Shown: positions 12,535 to 24,232, counted from the first letter of the stretch. The stretch is 64,000 nucleotides of DNA from Austropuccinia psidii (GCA_023105745.1 JALGQZ010000015.1:24409499-24473498); one strand, 5' to 3'. A program made the numbers and translations. Notes: generated by a model from the sequence alone, not told the origin.

Positions 12535-13049
12535 ATAAATGGGAATTTTTGATGAAGTTCAAGCAACAAATCAATGTGAAAACCCTGAGAAGGGAAAATG
12601 AAAAAATAAAATCTTATAAGTGAGGCAATCTTCTTGAAGAGTATCAAATCAGTTTCAATAAATCAATTCAGTCAGTATATCAATTCAAATTGAAAGAAAA
12701 GTCAATCAGTCTTGAAGAATTCAATCAATCAAAAATCAATCATCAATTTTCTTCAAAATAAAATCAAGGTCTTGAGGTCAATAAATCAATCTTGAGGAAT
12801 TAAAACGTCAATAAAAATAAATTCAATCCAACAAAATGCTGAATTTGAATCAATTTCCCCAATGAATAAAAATAAATTAACCAATCAATATAAGACTGAT
12901 AAACCTGAATCAATCAAAGAAAGAAAATTCTAAGATGATTAAGAATGAAGAGAGAGTGAAGTGGTCAGCAGATTATAAGAAAATAAAAAGAGTCAATTTT
13001 CATGTGAATGAAATTAAAATTGATGGAGAAATCAAAAAATCATAAATTC
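12535..13049 (-). other. Leader (5' untranslated region) of element A, gag-proximal part
   Basis: There is no coding sequence here. The stretch is rich in tcaatcaat/gattgatt-type short repeats, as is the matching leader of element B (about 46180-46600). It continues at 24148-24232 after the inserted block 13050-24142 and its AATTC target duplication. Confidence 0.55.
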
Positions 13050-13345
13050 TGTCAGGCTGGGTCTATGATAAAGTGGTAATATAGTATGCACAGCTTTAAA
13101 TATGACTGTGAAACAGATAGTTCAAGTTAAAAAAGGTTTATAAATGATAATTAAAGGGCTTTACTATAAGCAATAGTGGTGGTGAGATCTGCTGAAAGCC
13201 CTGGTTGCAATGTTTATCTGTTGGGTTACAATGATTAAAATTAGAATTATACCTGGTTATTTTCCAAATCTATAACTGTTGTGGACAGTTGAACTACATA
13301 GGAATTAAAGGTAAGGATGTGGATTCCTCTTTTGGGCACAGAAAG

Positions 13346-14784
13346 TGTCAGCCTGTGACTCAAAACCAGAGCACAAGCATGACAACCAAATACCATAAAC
13401 CAATGGTATAGCCAAGATACCACCAAAACATGGAGCTGAGCCAAACCACCTCAGAAGGCATCAAAAGAAAGATGAAACTCACCCCTTTCCAAATAGACAA
13501 GTCCCATCATCATACGACAAAGAATAAGAAAGTTATTCCTGCTCAAAGTTGTTGCTGAGCATAAACCTTAATTTTCACCTCTCATCTGAAATACAGAGTA
13601 AGAGGCCTAACCCCATCAAATGGGGATGAAAGATTATTCTCTAAGACAGGGCTATCCAAATGGTACCAACCAAACTGAGCTAGCACCAGTATTACTGAAG
13701 CTATGGTCAAATTCAGGCCAAATAAGGGTGAATAAAATATTCACCTCTCATCTAACTTCTACATTTTGAGTGTGAGATACTTAAAGTGGTGTCTTTTTGG
13801 AAAGGGAACAATCCGAGCTATCTGATGGTGCCATTAATTTCCCCATATCCCACCTAGAACAAAAGTTATGAGGCAAACAAGCCCAATACAACGTTTTTCC
13901 TAAAACACGCATATGTATAAAATTCTTGTACATGGGATAACGTTGTCATATTTAATAGAAACCATACCAAATAAGGTACCATAGTGTAGAAAACATACAG
14001 GGCTACACACGGAATCAATTTTGAGGTTTTTATCTCAAGAACTGACAAAGTTATGGCTGTTTTAAGGTCAAAATCCCACAGTTTGGCCAATACAGCCTTA
14101 CCATGGGATAATATCCCATGACCATGATTGTGAGGTGTCAAAATGACAAAGAAGCTTGTTTTTACGTCAATAACTCATAGTTCATTCAATACTGGGGTCC
14201 CATACAGGTTCTGTACAGCATTCTACGTGTCATAAATGTCACAATCAAGCTGTGTGGTCCCCAGATGAAAATTTTCACCATGTATTGGTGAAAACTCCCC
14301 AGATGTGGTTTGAAAACCACATCTGAGCCCAATAAAGGATATACAGGCCTTTTGCAAACCACAAGCCTGTCTTAGAGAGTGAAAAAAACTTCACTTCCTC
14401 TATGTGGAAAGGTCTAGCAGCCTTTCCATTCCATTTCAGGATAAAAAGGGGCCTTTTCACAGCCAGAAAAGGTTTCTTCATCCTGATATTCAATTCCTAC
14501 ATAGTACAACTTTCAAAAACAGTCATACTCTTGGAAAATAATCCGGTTATACTTTAAATTTAAGTGTTGTAGTTCTTATTATAGTAATCCACCTGGTAAG
14601 ACTGCACCCAGGGTTTTCAATAGTGCTCACCACCACTATTATTTAATAGTAAAGCCCTTTTATCTCAATAATAAACCTTGATTACATCTTAGTACCCTTA
14701 TTTTTAATATTTACTACCATGTCATAATCATATTAGAAGTTGTAATTAGCCTATTTACTCCTTTATCATACATTCAACCTGACA
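13346..14784 (+). repeat. 5' LTR of element D
   Basis: 1439 bp, from TGTCAGCCTG to CCTGACA. A promoter-like GGATAAAAAGGGG lies near 14442; the 3' LTR has a mutated version (ggacgaaaacggg near 22692). The LTR is followed at once by a candidate primer binding site. Confidence 0.92.
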
Positions 14785-14787
14785 TTT

Positions 14788-14803
14788 TGGGGGCCTGGAT
14801 GTG
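14788..14803 (+). promoter_or_regulatory. Candidate primer binding site, element D
   Basis: TGGGGGCCTGGATGTG begins four bases after the LTR end. It starts with TGG, as expected for pairing with the CCA end of a tRNA. I cannot assign the tRNA. Confidence 0.55.
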
Positions 14804-14830
14804 CTTTTTTAATCTTTTTTAACCTTTAAA

Positions 14831-15396
14831 GTGAGTATTTTTACTTATTTTCTCTATTTCTGACATTCATTTTCATCTTTTAGGTGTACAAATTATCAAA
14901 AATATATATAAGACATATCTTATAATATATATATTTTTTTGGTGTATGTTTTATACCAACCTTTTTAGATTATTATTATTAATAATATGTGGATAATAAC
15001 CACCATAAGCTTATTTTTGGTGTGTTTTGCATATAAAAACACATTACAGCCATTAATATAGTCCAAGTTTTTAATTAAACACGGACACCTTTTACTGTAA
15101 AAGCAACAGTTGAGGCATGGTGAGGTGTATTGTTAACTCAATTACCCTCTTATACAGCCACTTTTATAGAGATTACACTTGCTAACTATGAGTGAATCTG
15201 TGAGATACTGGTATACAAACAATACACCAGGCATCTGTAAGCTGTAATTTTGATGTGAAATTGTTAATTAAATTACACTGTCATTATAAAGGGAACATTG
15301 TAGTGAAATACAAGCCCAGAGGCCATTCTTAGATGTGCAAACAGCATTTAAGAAGTCTTAACTGACAATAAGCCCTCTTTTTCCTGTTTGATTCAG
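14831..15396 (+). other. Predicted leader intron of element D
   Basis: The donor is GTGAGT at 14831 after ...TTTAAA. A branch-like cttaactgac lies near 15358, and the acceptor TTGATTCAG ends at 15396. The exon before ends in A and the exon after starts TGGAAGAA, so splicing would create the ATG of ORF1. Element C has the same arrangement at 39930-40007. There is no transcript evidence; this is inferred from sequence. Confidence 0.5.
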
Positions 15397-16465
15397 TGGA
15401 AGAAAACTACATCCCACTAGAAACCCAGTCACAGGCCAACACACCAGTGACACTCTCAGAACCAGAGGGCAGTAATGGAAAAGGAAAGAAGCACAGTGAG
15501 GGCCTTATCACAGCAAAGAAGTGGACACCCATTGCCACCCAGAGGAGTAGAAAACCACGAAACTCTGCCTCAATACAAGGTAAACCAACCTCAACAGCTT
15601 TTACAGGGAAGATTACCATAATTGACCCAGTTGTAACCTCTAAAGGTAAATTGCCTAAATCAGAAGATAACAAATTTTTACAAGGAAAAGTCAAAGGTAG
15701 ATACCCTAAGAACATAAAGTTTTTGACTGCTTGCAAACACTGATATGTCACCTGTATACCTCAGAGACCTTGGCTTCCAGAGGAACCAACCAGAGGATAG
15801 AGAAGGCTTGTCCAGAACCAGAAGACCTGGAAGAGGACACCTTGGACACAGTGGTGGATGGAAAAACACTGAGGGAAATCATACCCACCCTTCCATTCAC
15901 TTTCCAATTCAACAGGAACCTCAAACCAGAGGACTGGAAAGATATGGATCAAGTTCTTCAGCTCCACCAACTCCTCAAAGATTTGTTTCAATGGAGCATG
16001 GACAACAAGAGGTTCAACCTGGCATCTCACTGGGCAGAGCTTGGAGCAAGTTGCCAAAGGATCTGTCTCAAAGAGATAGACTTCAAAGACCTTATGATAA
16101 TCACCAAAGGTTGCAATCCCACCAGGAAGTTCAGACTACTGGAGGTGAGGGCAAACAGGATAAGGGAGAATCAAGCCACTATCCAAGCTATAGAAGAAAA
16201 ACTGACCCAGACAAGGCCTATTCAGATTCCTTCAGGCTCACAAGGAGCAGGCCAAATCAGCTCTTCAGTGGCTTCACACCATTCAGAAACCAAAAGATCA
16301 GTGGCCAAGAGTAACCATTCTCCACAATCCCAGGAAGTTTCCAGGAGAAGACAAGGATACAAGGGCAAAAACAAGACCACTTTTAGCCAGAGGAAGAGAG
16401 AGTCAGACCCAATGATCCAAAAGCTGTTGGACTTGGTGAAAGAAGTACACAAGAGCCAGAAGTAG
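15397..16465 (+). CDS. ORF1 protein of element D (spliced, intact)
   Basis: The predicted mRNA joins A14830 to 15397-15696 and 15765-16465, giving 333 codons with no internal stop. The intron is 15697-15764: 68 bp, GTAGAT...CTCAG, phase 1. The protein has a polar Ser/Thr/Lys-rich N terminus, a helical middle segment (DMDQVLQLHQLLKDLFQW), a Ser/Lys/Arg-rich linker (SRRRQGYKGKNK) and a short terminal helix ending VKEVHKSQK. No known domain is recognised. The same layout exists in ORF1 of element C. The last exon overlaps gag in another frame. Without splicing, the first exon reads on to a stop at 15743 and the second frame lacks a natural start, which supports the intron. Function is unknown; a role in RNA binding or particle assembly is only a guess from the basic linker. 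Confidence 0.6.
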
Positions 16466-17806
16466 TTGTAAATGACTCTAGAATCAGTAGTCCCCTTAAT
16501 AGAAATATTGCCCCCACTCAGATTGAACATAATGTTGTTACACCTGAGAGTAACCTACACAGTGATGCACTGTGGTTACAAATGTCCCAATTTGCTGAGA
16601 AAACTCAAAAGCAGCTTGCAGAACTCCAAGTAAGCCATGAGAGGATGAAAGATTAACAGCCTCCATGGACAAAATTTTCAAACCTCTTCAAGAAGGACAT
16701 GCTGAGTTGAGCAAATCCTCTGAAGAAGCCAACAAAAGACTGAATATACTCTTTGAAGAAAAACACCACAGAAAAAGGGACAGGGATTGTCTGGGTCAAG
16801 ACATAAAAAAACTTTTTAGTGTCTAACATAGCATGAAGCCCCAACCACAACACCATGCTATGGATAATTTATATCACAAAGATGACATCAAAACAGATGC
16901 CATGTTGTTGAATAAGGCAAGATCTCCATCACAATACCAAGATGGAGATAATATGTCTTATTCTGAAAAGGAAGCCTTGAAACAGCTTCCTGAGGCCTCA
17001 AGCTGTCCCAAATTCTCTGGAACTGGAGAATATGATCATATGGAACTCATAGATTTTATTGATGGACTCTTCATTGATGTACCAAGCATACCAGACTACT
17101 GGATTACTGCTAGACTCAATACAGCATTTAAGGTTCATGCTAGTATATGGTACACAGAAATGAAAGAAATCCATGGCAGAAGAGTTCAACTATCCAAAAG
17201 TACAGCAATGGTACTTGGATATGGCAAACAACCATGTCTTTTAAACATGACAAATATTCAGTGGAAAAAGATCCACATGAGTGGTGTCTTAGACAGTCTA
17301 AAAGACTCAAAGCCATTGATCCTCAAATGAATACTCAAATGAGGAATCACAAATTCTGACACAAATGCCAGGAGAATAAGAGCATTCAGTGAAATGAAAA
17401 TGCAACCAAAATTGCACTCTAGATGATTTTTCAATACCTTAAAAGATGTAAGGAAAAGAACTAACATAGGGAAATTCACCCCATATAGAAGCAGTAGTTT
17501 CAAAGAGAAACAAAAAAGGGTAGAGTTTGAAGACAAACCCAAGGAAAAATTGGCAGAAGTGGCTAAAAGAAAAATTCTTGTCACTATGGTGGTTCAACAG
17601 ACCACTATTACAACAACTGTCCAAAGGCAAAGAAAAAATTCTATGCCATTGAAGAAGTCCCAGAGGAGAAAACCCCAACAGAGGATTCTGACTCAGAATC
17701 CATGGGAGATGCTATCAGAGAACAATCTGATGAGGAGCAATACCCAAGAGAAGAATTTTTAGTGGAATACCAAGAGGAAACTGCACTATAAATACAGGAC
17801 ATACAG
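15745..17806 (+). pseudogene. gag of element D (ORF2 start), broken
   Basis: The frame starts with ATG at 15745, inside the ORF1 intron, and runs 189 codons to a TAA at 16312. The same frame continues past the stop (PTQIEHNVVTPESNLHSDAL at about 16510) to another stop near 16655. Frameshifts then link it to 16833-17330 (SEKEALKQLPEASSCPKFSG, EYDHMELIDFIDGLF, a retrotransposon Gag core) and to a zinc knuckle at 17579-17620. In the knuckle the second Cys of CX2CX4HX4C is Gly. A Glu/Asp-rich stretch follows before the protease. Confidence 0.7.
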
Positions 17807-18547
17807 TTGGAAGCAGGAATGCCACAAGACACTGCCAACAAAAACTTGTGCAAACACACACAAGATGCACAAACATTCCTGGTCACGCCAACCAAAGGAA
17901 TGGCATACATACATGGAACAGCCACAAAAATAACTGTTTGTATTGACAATGCTCAACATCCATTGATCATTGACAGTGGAGCACAATGCTCCATAGTGGC
18001 CAGAGATTATCTGGATAACCACTTCCCAAATTGGGAAAATCAGATCTTGCCCACCAAAGCAAAGAACTTCAAAAGTGCTTCAGGGAAGACGGCTTTCATT
18101 GGGACAATTATCAAAGAGATAATTATACCCCACAGGAAGGGTAATATCAGACTCAATACAGAGTGTGTAGTTCTTAATGATGCCCACATCCAAGGTTTCC
18201 TCCTAGGGACAGATTACCAGAGGATGTATAGAATTGACATTTACAATAGTAAAAACAGGCACATTACCATTGGTACCAACAAGGGGAAGAAATTTTCACT
18301 TCACATATACCAAATATCTTCCCAGGATCCACTTGAAGAATTACTGAATGAATTCAGAGAGGGACAGTTTAGCACTACCCTCACCAGTAAACAAAAACTA
18401 AGTCTACTGAAGGTGATGAGAAAGGATAGACCAGAATTTGTCATTGGTGAAGAGCCATTGGGAAAGATTAGAGGCCATGATATAGAAGTATATCTGGATG
18501 TGGAAAGACCTTATCCACCCATGCTCAGGAGACCTCCTTACCCATAA
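17807..18547 (+). pseudogene. Protease and N-terminal reverse transcriptase of element D
   Basis: 246 open codons. The aspartic protease motif LIIDSGAQCSIV lies at residues 53-64 with D56-S57-G58 intact. It is followed by flap-like GTIIKEIIIP and the linker to reverse transcriptase (DIEVYLDVERPYPPMLRRPPYP). The frame begins at a TTG and continues upstream gag, so the first codon is not a true start. It ends at a TAA at 18545-18547. Confidence 0.75.
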
Positions 18548-19658
18548 AGTCTGGAAACCAGGAAAGAAATTGAAAAACACATCAATGAACTCCTGGACAT
18601 GGATGTCATTGGGAAAATTGGACATAATTAAATAGTGGAAATGACCACTCCTGTCCTTATCACCTGGCATGATTGCAAGTCTAGGCTGTGTGGAGATTTC
18701 AGAGCTCTGAATAACTAAAACAAAGCTGACAGGTATCCCATACCCAGGATGTCCCATGCCTTAGACAAATTGGCAAAAGCCAAGTACATACCCAAAAATG
18801 GATTGTATGAAAGGCTTCCACCAGAATGGAGTTAAACCAAACTCTATTAATTTACTCAGAATCATATGCCATATGGGCATATATGAGTACACCAGGATGC
18901 CATTTGGCATTAAAAATGCACCAGACCACTTCCAAAGGATGATGGACACAATATTTCAACATGAAATACTGGAAGGCTGGATGGTAGTATATATTGATGA
19001 TATCATTATATACTCAGAGACATTGGAAGACCATGTAAAATACATAGACAGAGTGCTGAGTCAATGTACACCCATAAATCTGAAAATTTCACTTAAAAAG
19101 TGTAATTTTGGCGAACAAGAGCTACTAGCTCTAGGAAATAAAGTATCAGGTCTTAGTCTGGCAGTTTACCAGAACAAAGTAGCAGCAATACTGCAAAGGC
19201 CAGTACCAATAAACATCAAAGAGATCCAATCTTTCCTTGGGTTTTCTAGCTACTATAGGAACCACAACAAACATTTTGCCCACATGACTAGTAGCTTATA
19301 CAAGTTGTGTTCAAAAGATGTAGTTTTTGAAATTACCAAGGAAAGAAGGGATGCATATGAGAGGATCAAATATGAACTCACAAATGCACCTATGCTCATC
19401 TTGCCTGACTTTGAGCTACCATTCAAGCTATACATAGATGCAGCATGTAGCCAAGGCTTAGGAGCAGCCCTTCACCAGAGACAAATTGTAGATGGTGAAC
19501 CAAGAGAGGGATTAATATGTTACATCTCTAGGCAGCTGAAAGATTCAGAAGCCAAGTAGGGGGCCACCCAGACTGAATGTCTATGACTAGTATGGGCTCT
19601 AGAGAAACTCCATTATTATTTTGAGGGTGCAGTCTTTGAAGTCTACACATACTGAACA
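18548..19658 (+). pseudogene. Reverse transcriptase and RNase H of element D
   Basis: Nonsense codons lie near 18629 and 18717. The frame is then open at 18798-19559 with the polymerase active site YIDD at residues 65-68 of that piece, the thumb region and the RNase H start ([17 protein letters not shown]). Further stops lie at 19557-19559, about 19586 and about 19653. Apart from these stops the frame is continuous, so this copy decayed by point mutation more than by indels. Confidence 0.75.
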
Positions 19659-19661
19659 GCC

Positions 19662-20375
19662 TTGAAGTCCTTACTAAACATGAAGACTACCAATAGACAC
19701 ATGCTGAGGTGGAAAATAGCCATCCAGGAGTATAGAGGGAATATGAAAATCATATACAAAGAAGGTAAAAGCCATACCAATGCAGATAGCCTCAGCAGAT
19801 GGCTACTGGATAATGTCAAAAGAAACCCAGATTATGACCCTGAAGTTTCAGCCAAGATCCCTATACATTTCATGGAAATAAATAGGAAGAAGAACTTCAG
19901 ATTCTCTGAATGGGTACCAGAAAGTGGTACCTTTGACAGTGGAAACACTGATTCAGTAGAAACAGAAACCCCCATACTGGGAATAAGTTCCTCAGAACTG
20001 CACAATGAATTCTTTAGTGCAGTCCAAAAATCCTATGCCAAACACAAACAGTGTGGCATATTACTACAACTCCTTCAACAGAAGTACAGGAGTCCAGAAC
20101 TGGAGTCCCAGCTGGAAGAACCCTGGTTGAGGGCCTTTAAGGATAACAAGTTCTTCCTTATAGATGGCCTGCTCTACCACAGAGAAAAACACACAAGTGC
20201 ACTCACAGTGGTAGACAGAGACCGCATATCTCTGATCCTGCAGGAATGCCATGACTGCCCCTATATGGGACACGTGAGTGAAGACAGGAACAAGGAGAGG
20301 GTAGCAAGCACAGCTTGGTGGCCCAGGTGGGAACAAGAGTTGAGTGAATACATCAACACTTGTGAGAGATGCTAG
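19662..20375 (+). pseudogene. RNase H end and integrase zinc finger of element D
   Basis: 237 codons covering the RNase H C terminus ([28 protein letters not shown]), a spacer and the integrase H2C2 finger: His in [10 protein letters not shown], then CERC. A TAG at 20373-20375 follows CERC where a Gln codon would be expected (CQ in element C). Confidence 0.75.
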
Positions 20376-20456
20376 AAGGCAAATAGGAAACATGGGAAGA
20401 AGTTTGGATTACTTCTACACATAGAAGAACCCAAACACCCATGGGAAACCATCAAC

Positions 20457-21536
20457 ATGGACTGGGTTACAGGACATGTGCCAGGAGGCAAAGAAAACTA
20501 CAATGCCTGTTTGATCATAGTTGATAGGTTCAGCAAGAGCATGAGGTTTCTGCCATGCCATAAAGAGGACACAGCCATGGATACTGCTCTGTTATTCTGG
20601 AATAACATTATATCTACCTGTGGAGTCCCTAAGATCATCATTAGTGATAGGGACCCAAATTTCACATCTGAAGTTTGGACCAACTTGTATGACATTCTGG
20701 GAACAAAGCTTGAACTTTCCACAGCTTACCATCCACAAACTGATGAACTAGCTGGAAGGATGATCCAGACAATGGAAGACATCCTTAGAAGATTCTGTGC
20801 CTATGGCATGGAATATAAGGACCATGAAGGATACACCCATGACTGGGTTACTCTTCTACCAGCAGTCCAGCTGGCTTATAATACAAGTCAGCACTCTAGC
20901 ACAGGAAAAACACCTGAATTGGTAGAGAAAGGGTGGAACCCTTTGTTGCCAGTGGATCACTTGAAGAAAAACCTTCTAACCATCCACCCCACAGCCAAAG
21001 ATTTTCATGACATGTGGAAAAAGGCCTGTGACACAGCTGCCAGATGCATAGCTGAGGCCAAGGAATATAACAAGCAGAGGTGGGACAAGACACACATGGA
21101 ACCTGACTTTAAGGAAGGGGACCAGGTGTTAGTGTCTACACTAAACTTTAATAATCTTAAGGGACCTAAGAAAATGAGAGACGCATTTGTAAGGGCCTTC
21201 ACAATCATTAAATTGATAGGGAAGAATGCAGTGGAAGGCAAACTCACAGAGGAATTTTCCAGGAAACACCCAGTCTTTCCAGTGAGCTTAGTCAAGCCAT
21301 ACTTCCAGACAGAAGAAGATAATTTCCCCTCCAGAAAGAAGAACCCCAAACCACCAGAAATAGTGGAAGTGGAGGACCCCCCTGGACCAGTGAAGAAAAT
21401 CATCAAGGCCAGGAAGATCAGACTTAATGGTAAGGATCAGAGACAGTACTTAGTCAGATTCAAGAACCAGACAGCTGATAAAGACAGGTGGTTGGCAGAA
21501 GAGGCCATACCAGATGGGAACCTTCATTTAAGATGA
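20457..21536 (+). pseudogene. Integrase core and chromodomain-like tail of element D
   Basis: 359 open codons. Catalytic residues D2 (MDWVTG) and D64 (IISDRDP) are present. The third acidic residue, expected 35 residues later, is Gly100 (DELAGRMIQ, against GLAERMIQ in element C), so the catalytic triad is broken. The C terminus has the chromodomain-like [17 protein letters not shown]...IPDG module. The stop TGA is followed ~50 bp later by the polypurine tract. Confidence 0.8.
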
Positions 21537-21587
21537 TTCAGAGCCTCAAGGAGGACTGAAAAGTCTCATCAATGATGAGCCTTTCTT

Positions 21588-21597
21588 AGAGGGAGGG
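21588..21597 (+). promoter_or_regulatory. Polypurine tract, element D
   Basis: AGAGGGAGGG ends two bases before the 3' LTR. Polypurine tracts prime plus-strand DNA synthesis in LTR retrotransposons. Element C has the equivalent tract at 57786-57797. Confidence 0.75.
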
Positions 21598-21599
21598 TA

Positions 21600-23033
21600 T
21601 GTCAGCCTGTGATTCAAAACCAGAGCACAAGCATGACAACCAAATACCATAAACCAATGGTATAGCGAAGATACCACCAAAACATGGAGCTGAGCCAAAT
21701 CAGCTCAGAAAGTATCAAAAGAAAGATGAAACTAACCCCTTTCCAAATAGACAAGCTCCATCATCATAGGACAAAGAATAACAAAGTTATTCCTGCTCAA
21801 AGTTGTTGCTGAGCATAAACCTTAATTTTCACCTCTCATCTGAAATACAGAGTAAGAGGCCTAACACCATCAAATGGGTATGCAAAGTGAAGCTCTAAGC
21901 CAGGGATATCCAATGGTATCAACCAAACTGAGCTAGAACCAGTGTTACAGAAGTTATGGTCAAATTCAGGCCAAATAAGGGTGAATAAAATATTCACCTC
22001 TAATCTAACTTCTACAGTTTGAGTGTGAGATACTTAAGGTGGGGTCTTTTTGGAAAGGGCACAATCAGGGGTATCTGATGGTGCCATTAATTTCCTCATA
22101 TCCCGCCTAGAACAAAAGCTATGAGGCAAACAAGCCCAATACAGCTTTTTGCCTAAAACACGCATGTGTACAAAAATCTTGTACATGGGATACTTTGCCA
22201 TATTGAATGATAAGCATACCAAATAAGGTAAAATAGTGTAGAACACATACAGGGCTACACACTGAAGCAATTTTGAGGTTGATATCTCAAGAACTGACAA
22301 GGTTATGGCTGTTTTAAGGTCAAAATCCCACAGTTTGGCCAATACAGCCTTACCATGGGATAATATCCCATAACCATAATTATGAGGTGTCAAACTGACA
22401 AAGAAGCTTGTTTTTACTTCAATAACTCATACTTCATTCAATACTGGGGTCCCATACAGGTTCTGTACAGCATTCTATGCGTCATACACGTCAGAATCAA
22501 GCTGTGTGGGTCCCAGATGAAAGTTTTCACCCTGTATTGATGAAAACTGTCCAGATGCGGTTTTAAAACCACATCTGAGCCCAATACGGGCTATACAGGC
22601 CTTTTGCAAGCCACAAGCCTGTCTTAGAGAGTGAAAAAATCTTCACTTCGTCTACGTGGAAAGGTCTAGCAGCCTTTCCACTCCATTTCAGGACGAAAAC
22701 GGGCCTTTTCACAGCCAGAAAAGGTTTCCTCATTCTGATCTTGAATTCCTACATAGTACAAATGTCAAAAAAGTTATACTCTTGGAAAATAATCAGGTTA
22801 TACTTTAAATTTAAGTATTGTAGTTCTTATTATAGTAATCCAACTGGTAAGACTGCACCCAGGGTTTTCAATAGCACTCACCACCACTATCATTTGATAG
22901 TAAAACCCTTTTACCTCAACAATAAAGCTTTATTACATCTCAATACCCTAATTTTTAATATACTACCATGCCAAAATCATATTTAAAGCTGTAATTAGCC
23001 TATTTACTCCTTTATCATAGATTCAACCTGACA
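21600..23033 (+). repeat. 3' LTR of element D
   Basis: 1434 bp, TGTCAGCCTGTGA to ACCTGACA, collinear with 13346-14784 with scattered substitutions and small indels. It is followed by the GAAAG duplication and then by the rest of the old inverted LTR. Confidence 0.92.
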
Positions 23034-24211
23034 GAAAGAGCTCTTTTTATCCTGAAATTAGGTGTAAAGGTCCTCTAGACCACTTCACGTGGAGGAAGTG
23101 AAGATTTTAACTTCAGAGAATTGGCTTGTGGTTTTCAAAAAGCCTGTATACTCCGTATTGGGCTCATATGTGGCTTCGAAACCATATCTGAGCAGTTTTC
23201 CCCAAGACAGGGTGAATATTTTCATCTGGGGACCACACAGACCTCTTTTAATGTGTATGATGCATAGAATGCTATATAGAGCCTGTATGGGACCCCAGTA
23301 TTGACTGAACTATGAGTTATTGAAGTATAAACAAGATGCTTTGTCTATTCAACACCTCATAATAATAGTTATGGGATAGTATCCCACAGTAAGGGTGTAT
23401 TGGCCAAACTGTGGAATTTTGACCTTACAACTGCTATACCTTTGTGAGTTTTTGAGGTATTGAGCTCAGCATTGGTTCATTGGGTAACCCTGGATGGGAT
23501 ATAAACAATGGTACTTCATTTGGTATGGGTAAAATTCAATATGGAAAAGTTATGCCATGTTAAATCTTTATTATCCATATATATGATTTTCTCAAAATTT
23601 GTATGCAGCTTGTTTGCCCCATAATGTTTGTTCTAGAGGGAATATGGGAAAATGGATGGAGCCATAAGATAGCTCTGATTTATATATTTCCAAAATGACC
23701 TCACTTTAGGTATCTTACACTGAAACTGTAGAAGTTAGATGAGAGGTGAATATATTATTCACCCTTGTTTGACCTTATTTTGGCAATAAATTCTGTACTT
23801 TTGGTGCTAGCTCAATTTGGCTAGTACCATTGGATAGCCCAGATTTAGAGCTTCAATTCAAATACCCATTTGATGGGTTTCAACCTCTTCCTCTGGACTT
23901 TAGATTAGAGGTGAAATTTAAGGTTATTATCAGCACTTGCTTTGAGCTTGAATAACTTGGTTATTCTTTTTCCTATGATGATGGGACTTGTATATTTAAA
24001 AATTGGCAAGTTTCCTCTTTTGTGTGATAGCCTTTGAGCTGCTTTTGGCTCAGCTCCATATTTTGGTGGTATTTTGTTCTACCATTGGTTTATGGTATTT
24101 GGCTGTCATGCTTGTGCTCTGGTTTTGAGTCACAGGCTGAAAAATTCATAAAGAGATCAAAATTGATGAATGAGAGAAATGAATTTTAAAATAATGAAAA
24201 CAAAGAAAAAA

Positions 24212-24232
24212 ATTGTGAGTTAATTGATATAA
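24212..24232 (-). promoter_or_regulatory. Conserved sequence inside the 5' LTR of element A, candidate primer site
   Basis: On the minus strand, directly after the LTR end TGTGACA (well, its reverse here at 24233), the sequence reads TTATATCAATTAACTCACAA. It is nearly identical to the base positions just inside the 5' LTR of element B (45945-45966) although the rest of the leader is diverged. It does not begin with TGG. Confidence 0.4.

Larger units (their letters stand above)
13346..23033 (+). mobile_element. Element D: full-length Ty3/gypsy retrotransposon
   Basis: A 9688-bp element with two LTRs (13346-14784 and 21600-23033), 6-bp inverted ends TGTCAG...CTGACA and a perfect GAAAG target duplication (13341-13345 and 23034-23038). 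The internal order is PBS, leader intron, ORF1, gag, protease, reverse transcriptase, RNase H, integrase, chromodomain-like tail and polypurine tract. ORF1 is intact, but gag-pol carries at least eight stops plus frameshifts. It resembles an Austropuccinia psidii family I recall. Confidence 0.93.
13050..24142 (-). mobile_element. Old inverted LTR of family D, split by element D
   Basis: The two pieces 13050-13345 and 23034-24142 together match the reverse complement of the element D LTR (about 1400 bp after removing the duplicated GAAAG). They start TGTCAGGCTGG and end CACAGGCTGAAA; the expected CTGACA end is mutated to CTGAAA. The outer target duplication is AATTC (13045-13049 and 24143-24147). 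It is a solo LTR that landed in the leader of element A and later became the target of element D. Confidence 0.85.

Noticed and set aside
15407..16530. Minus-strand frames opposite ORF1/gag of element D (98-114 codons)
   Set aside because: Shadow frames of the coding strand without domains.
17807..21536. Repeat-induced point mutation as the cause of stops in element D
   Set aside because: The stop codons arise from mixed changes (for example TAT to TAG, TAC to TGA), not only C to T; no strong RIP pattern is visible by eye.
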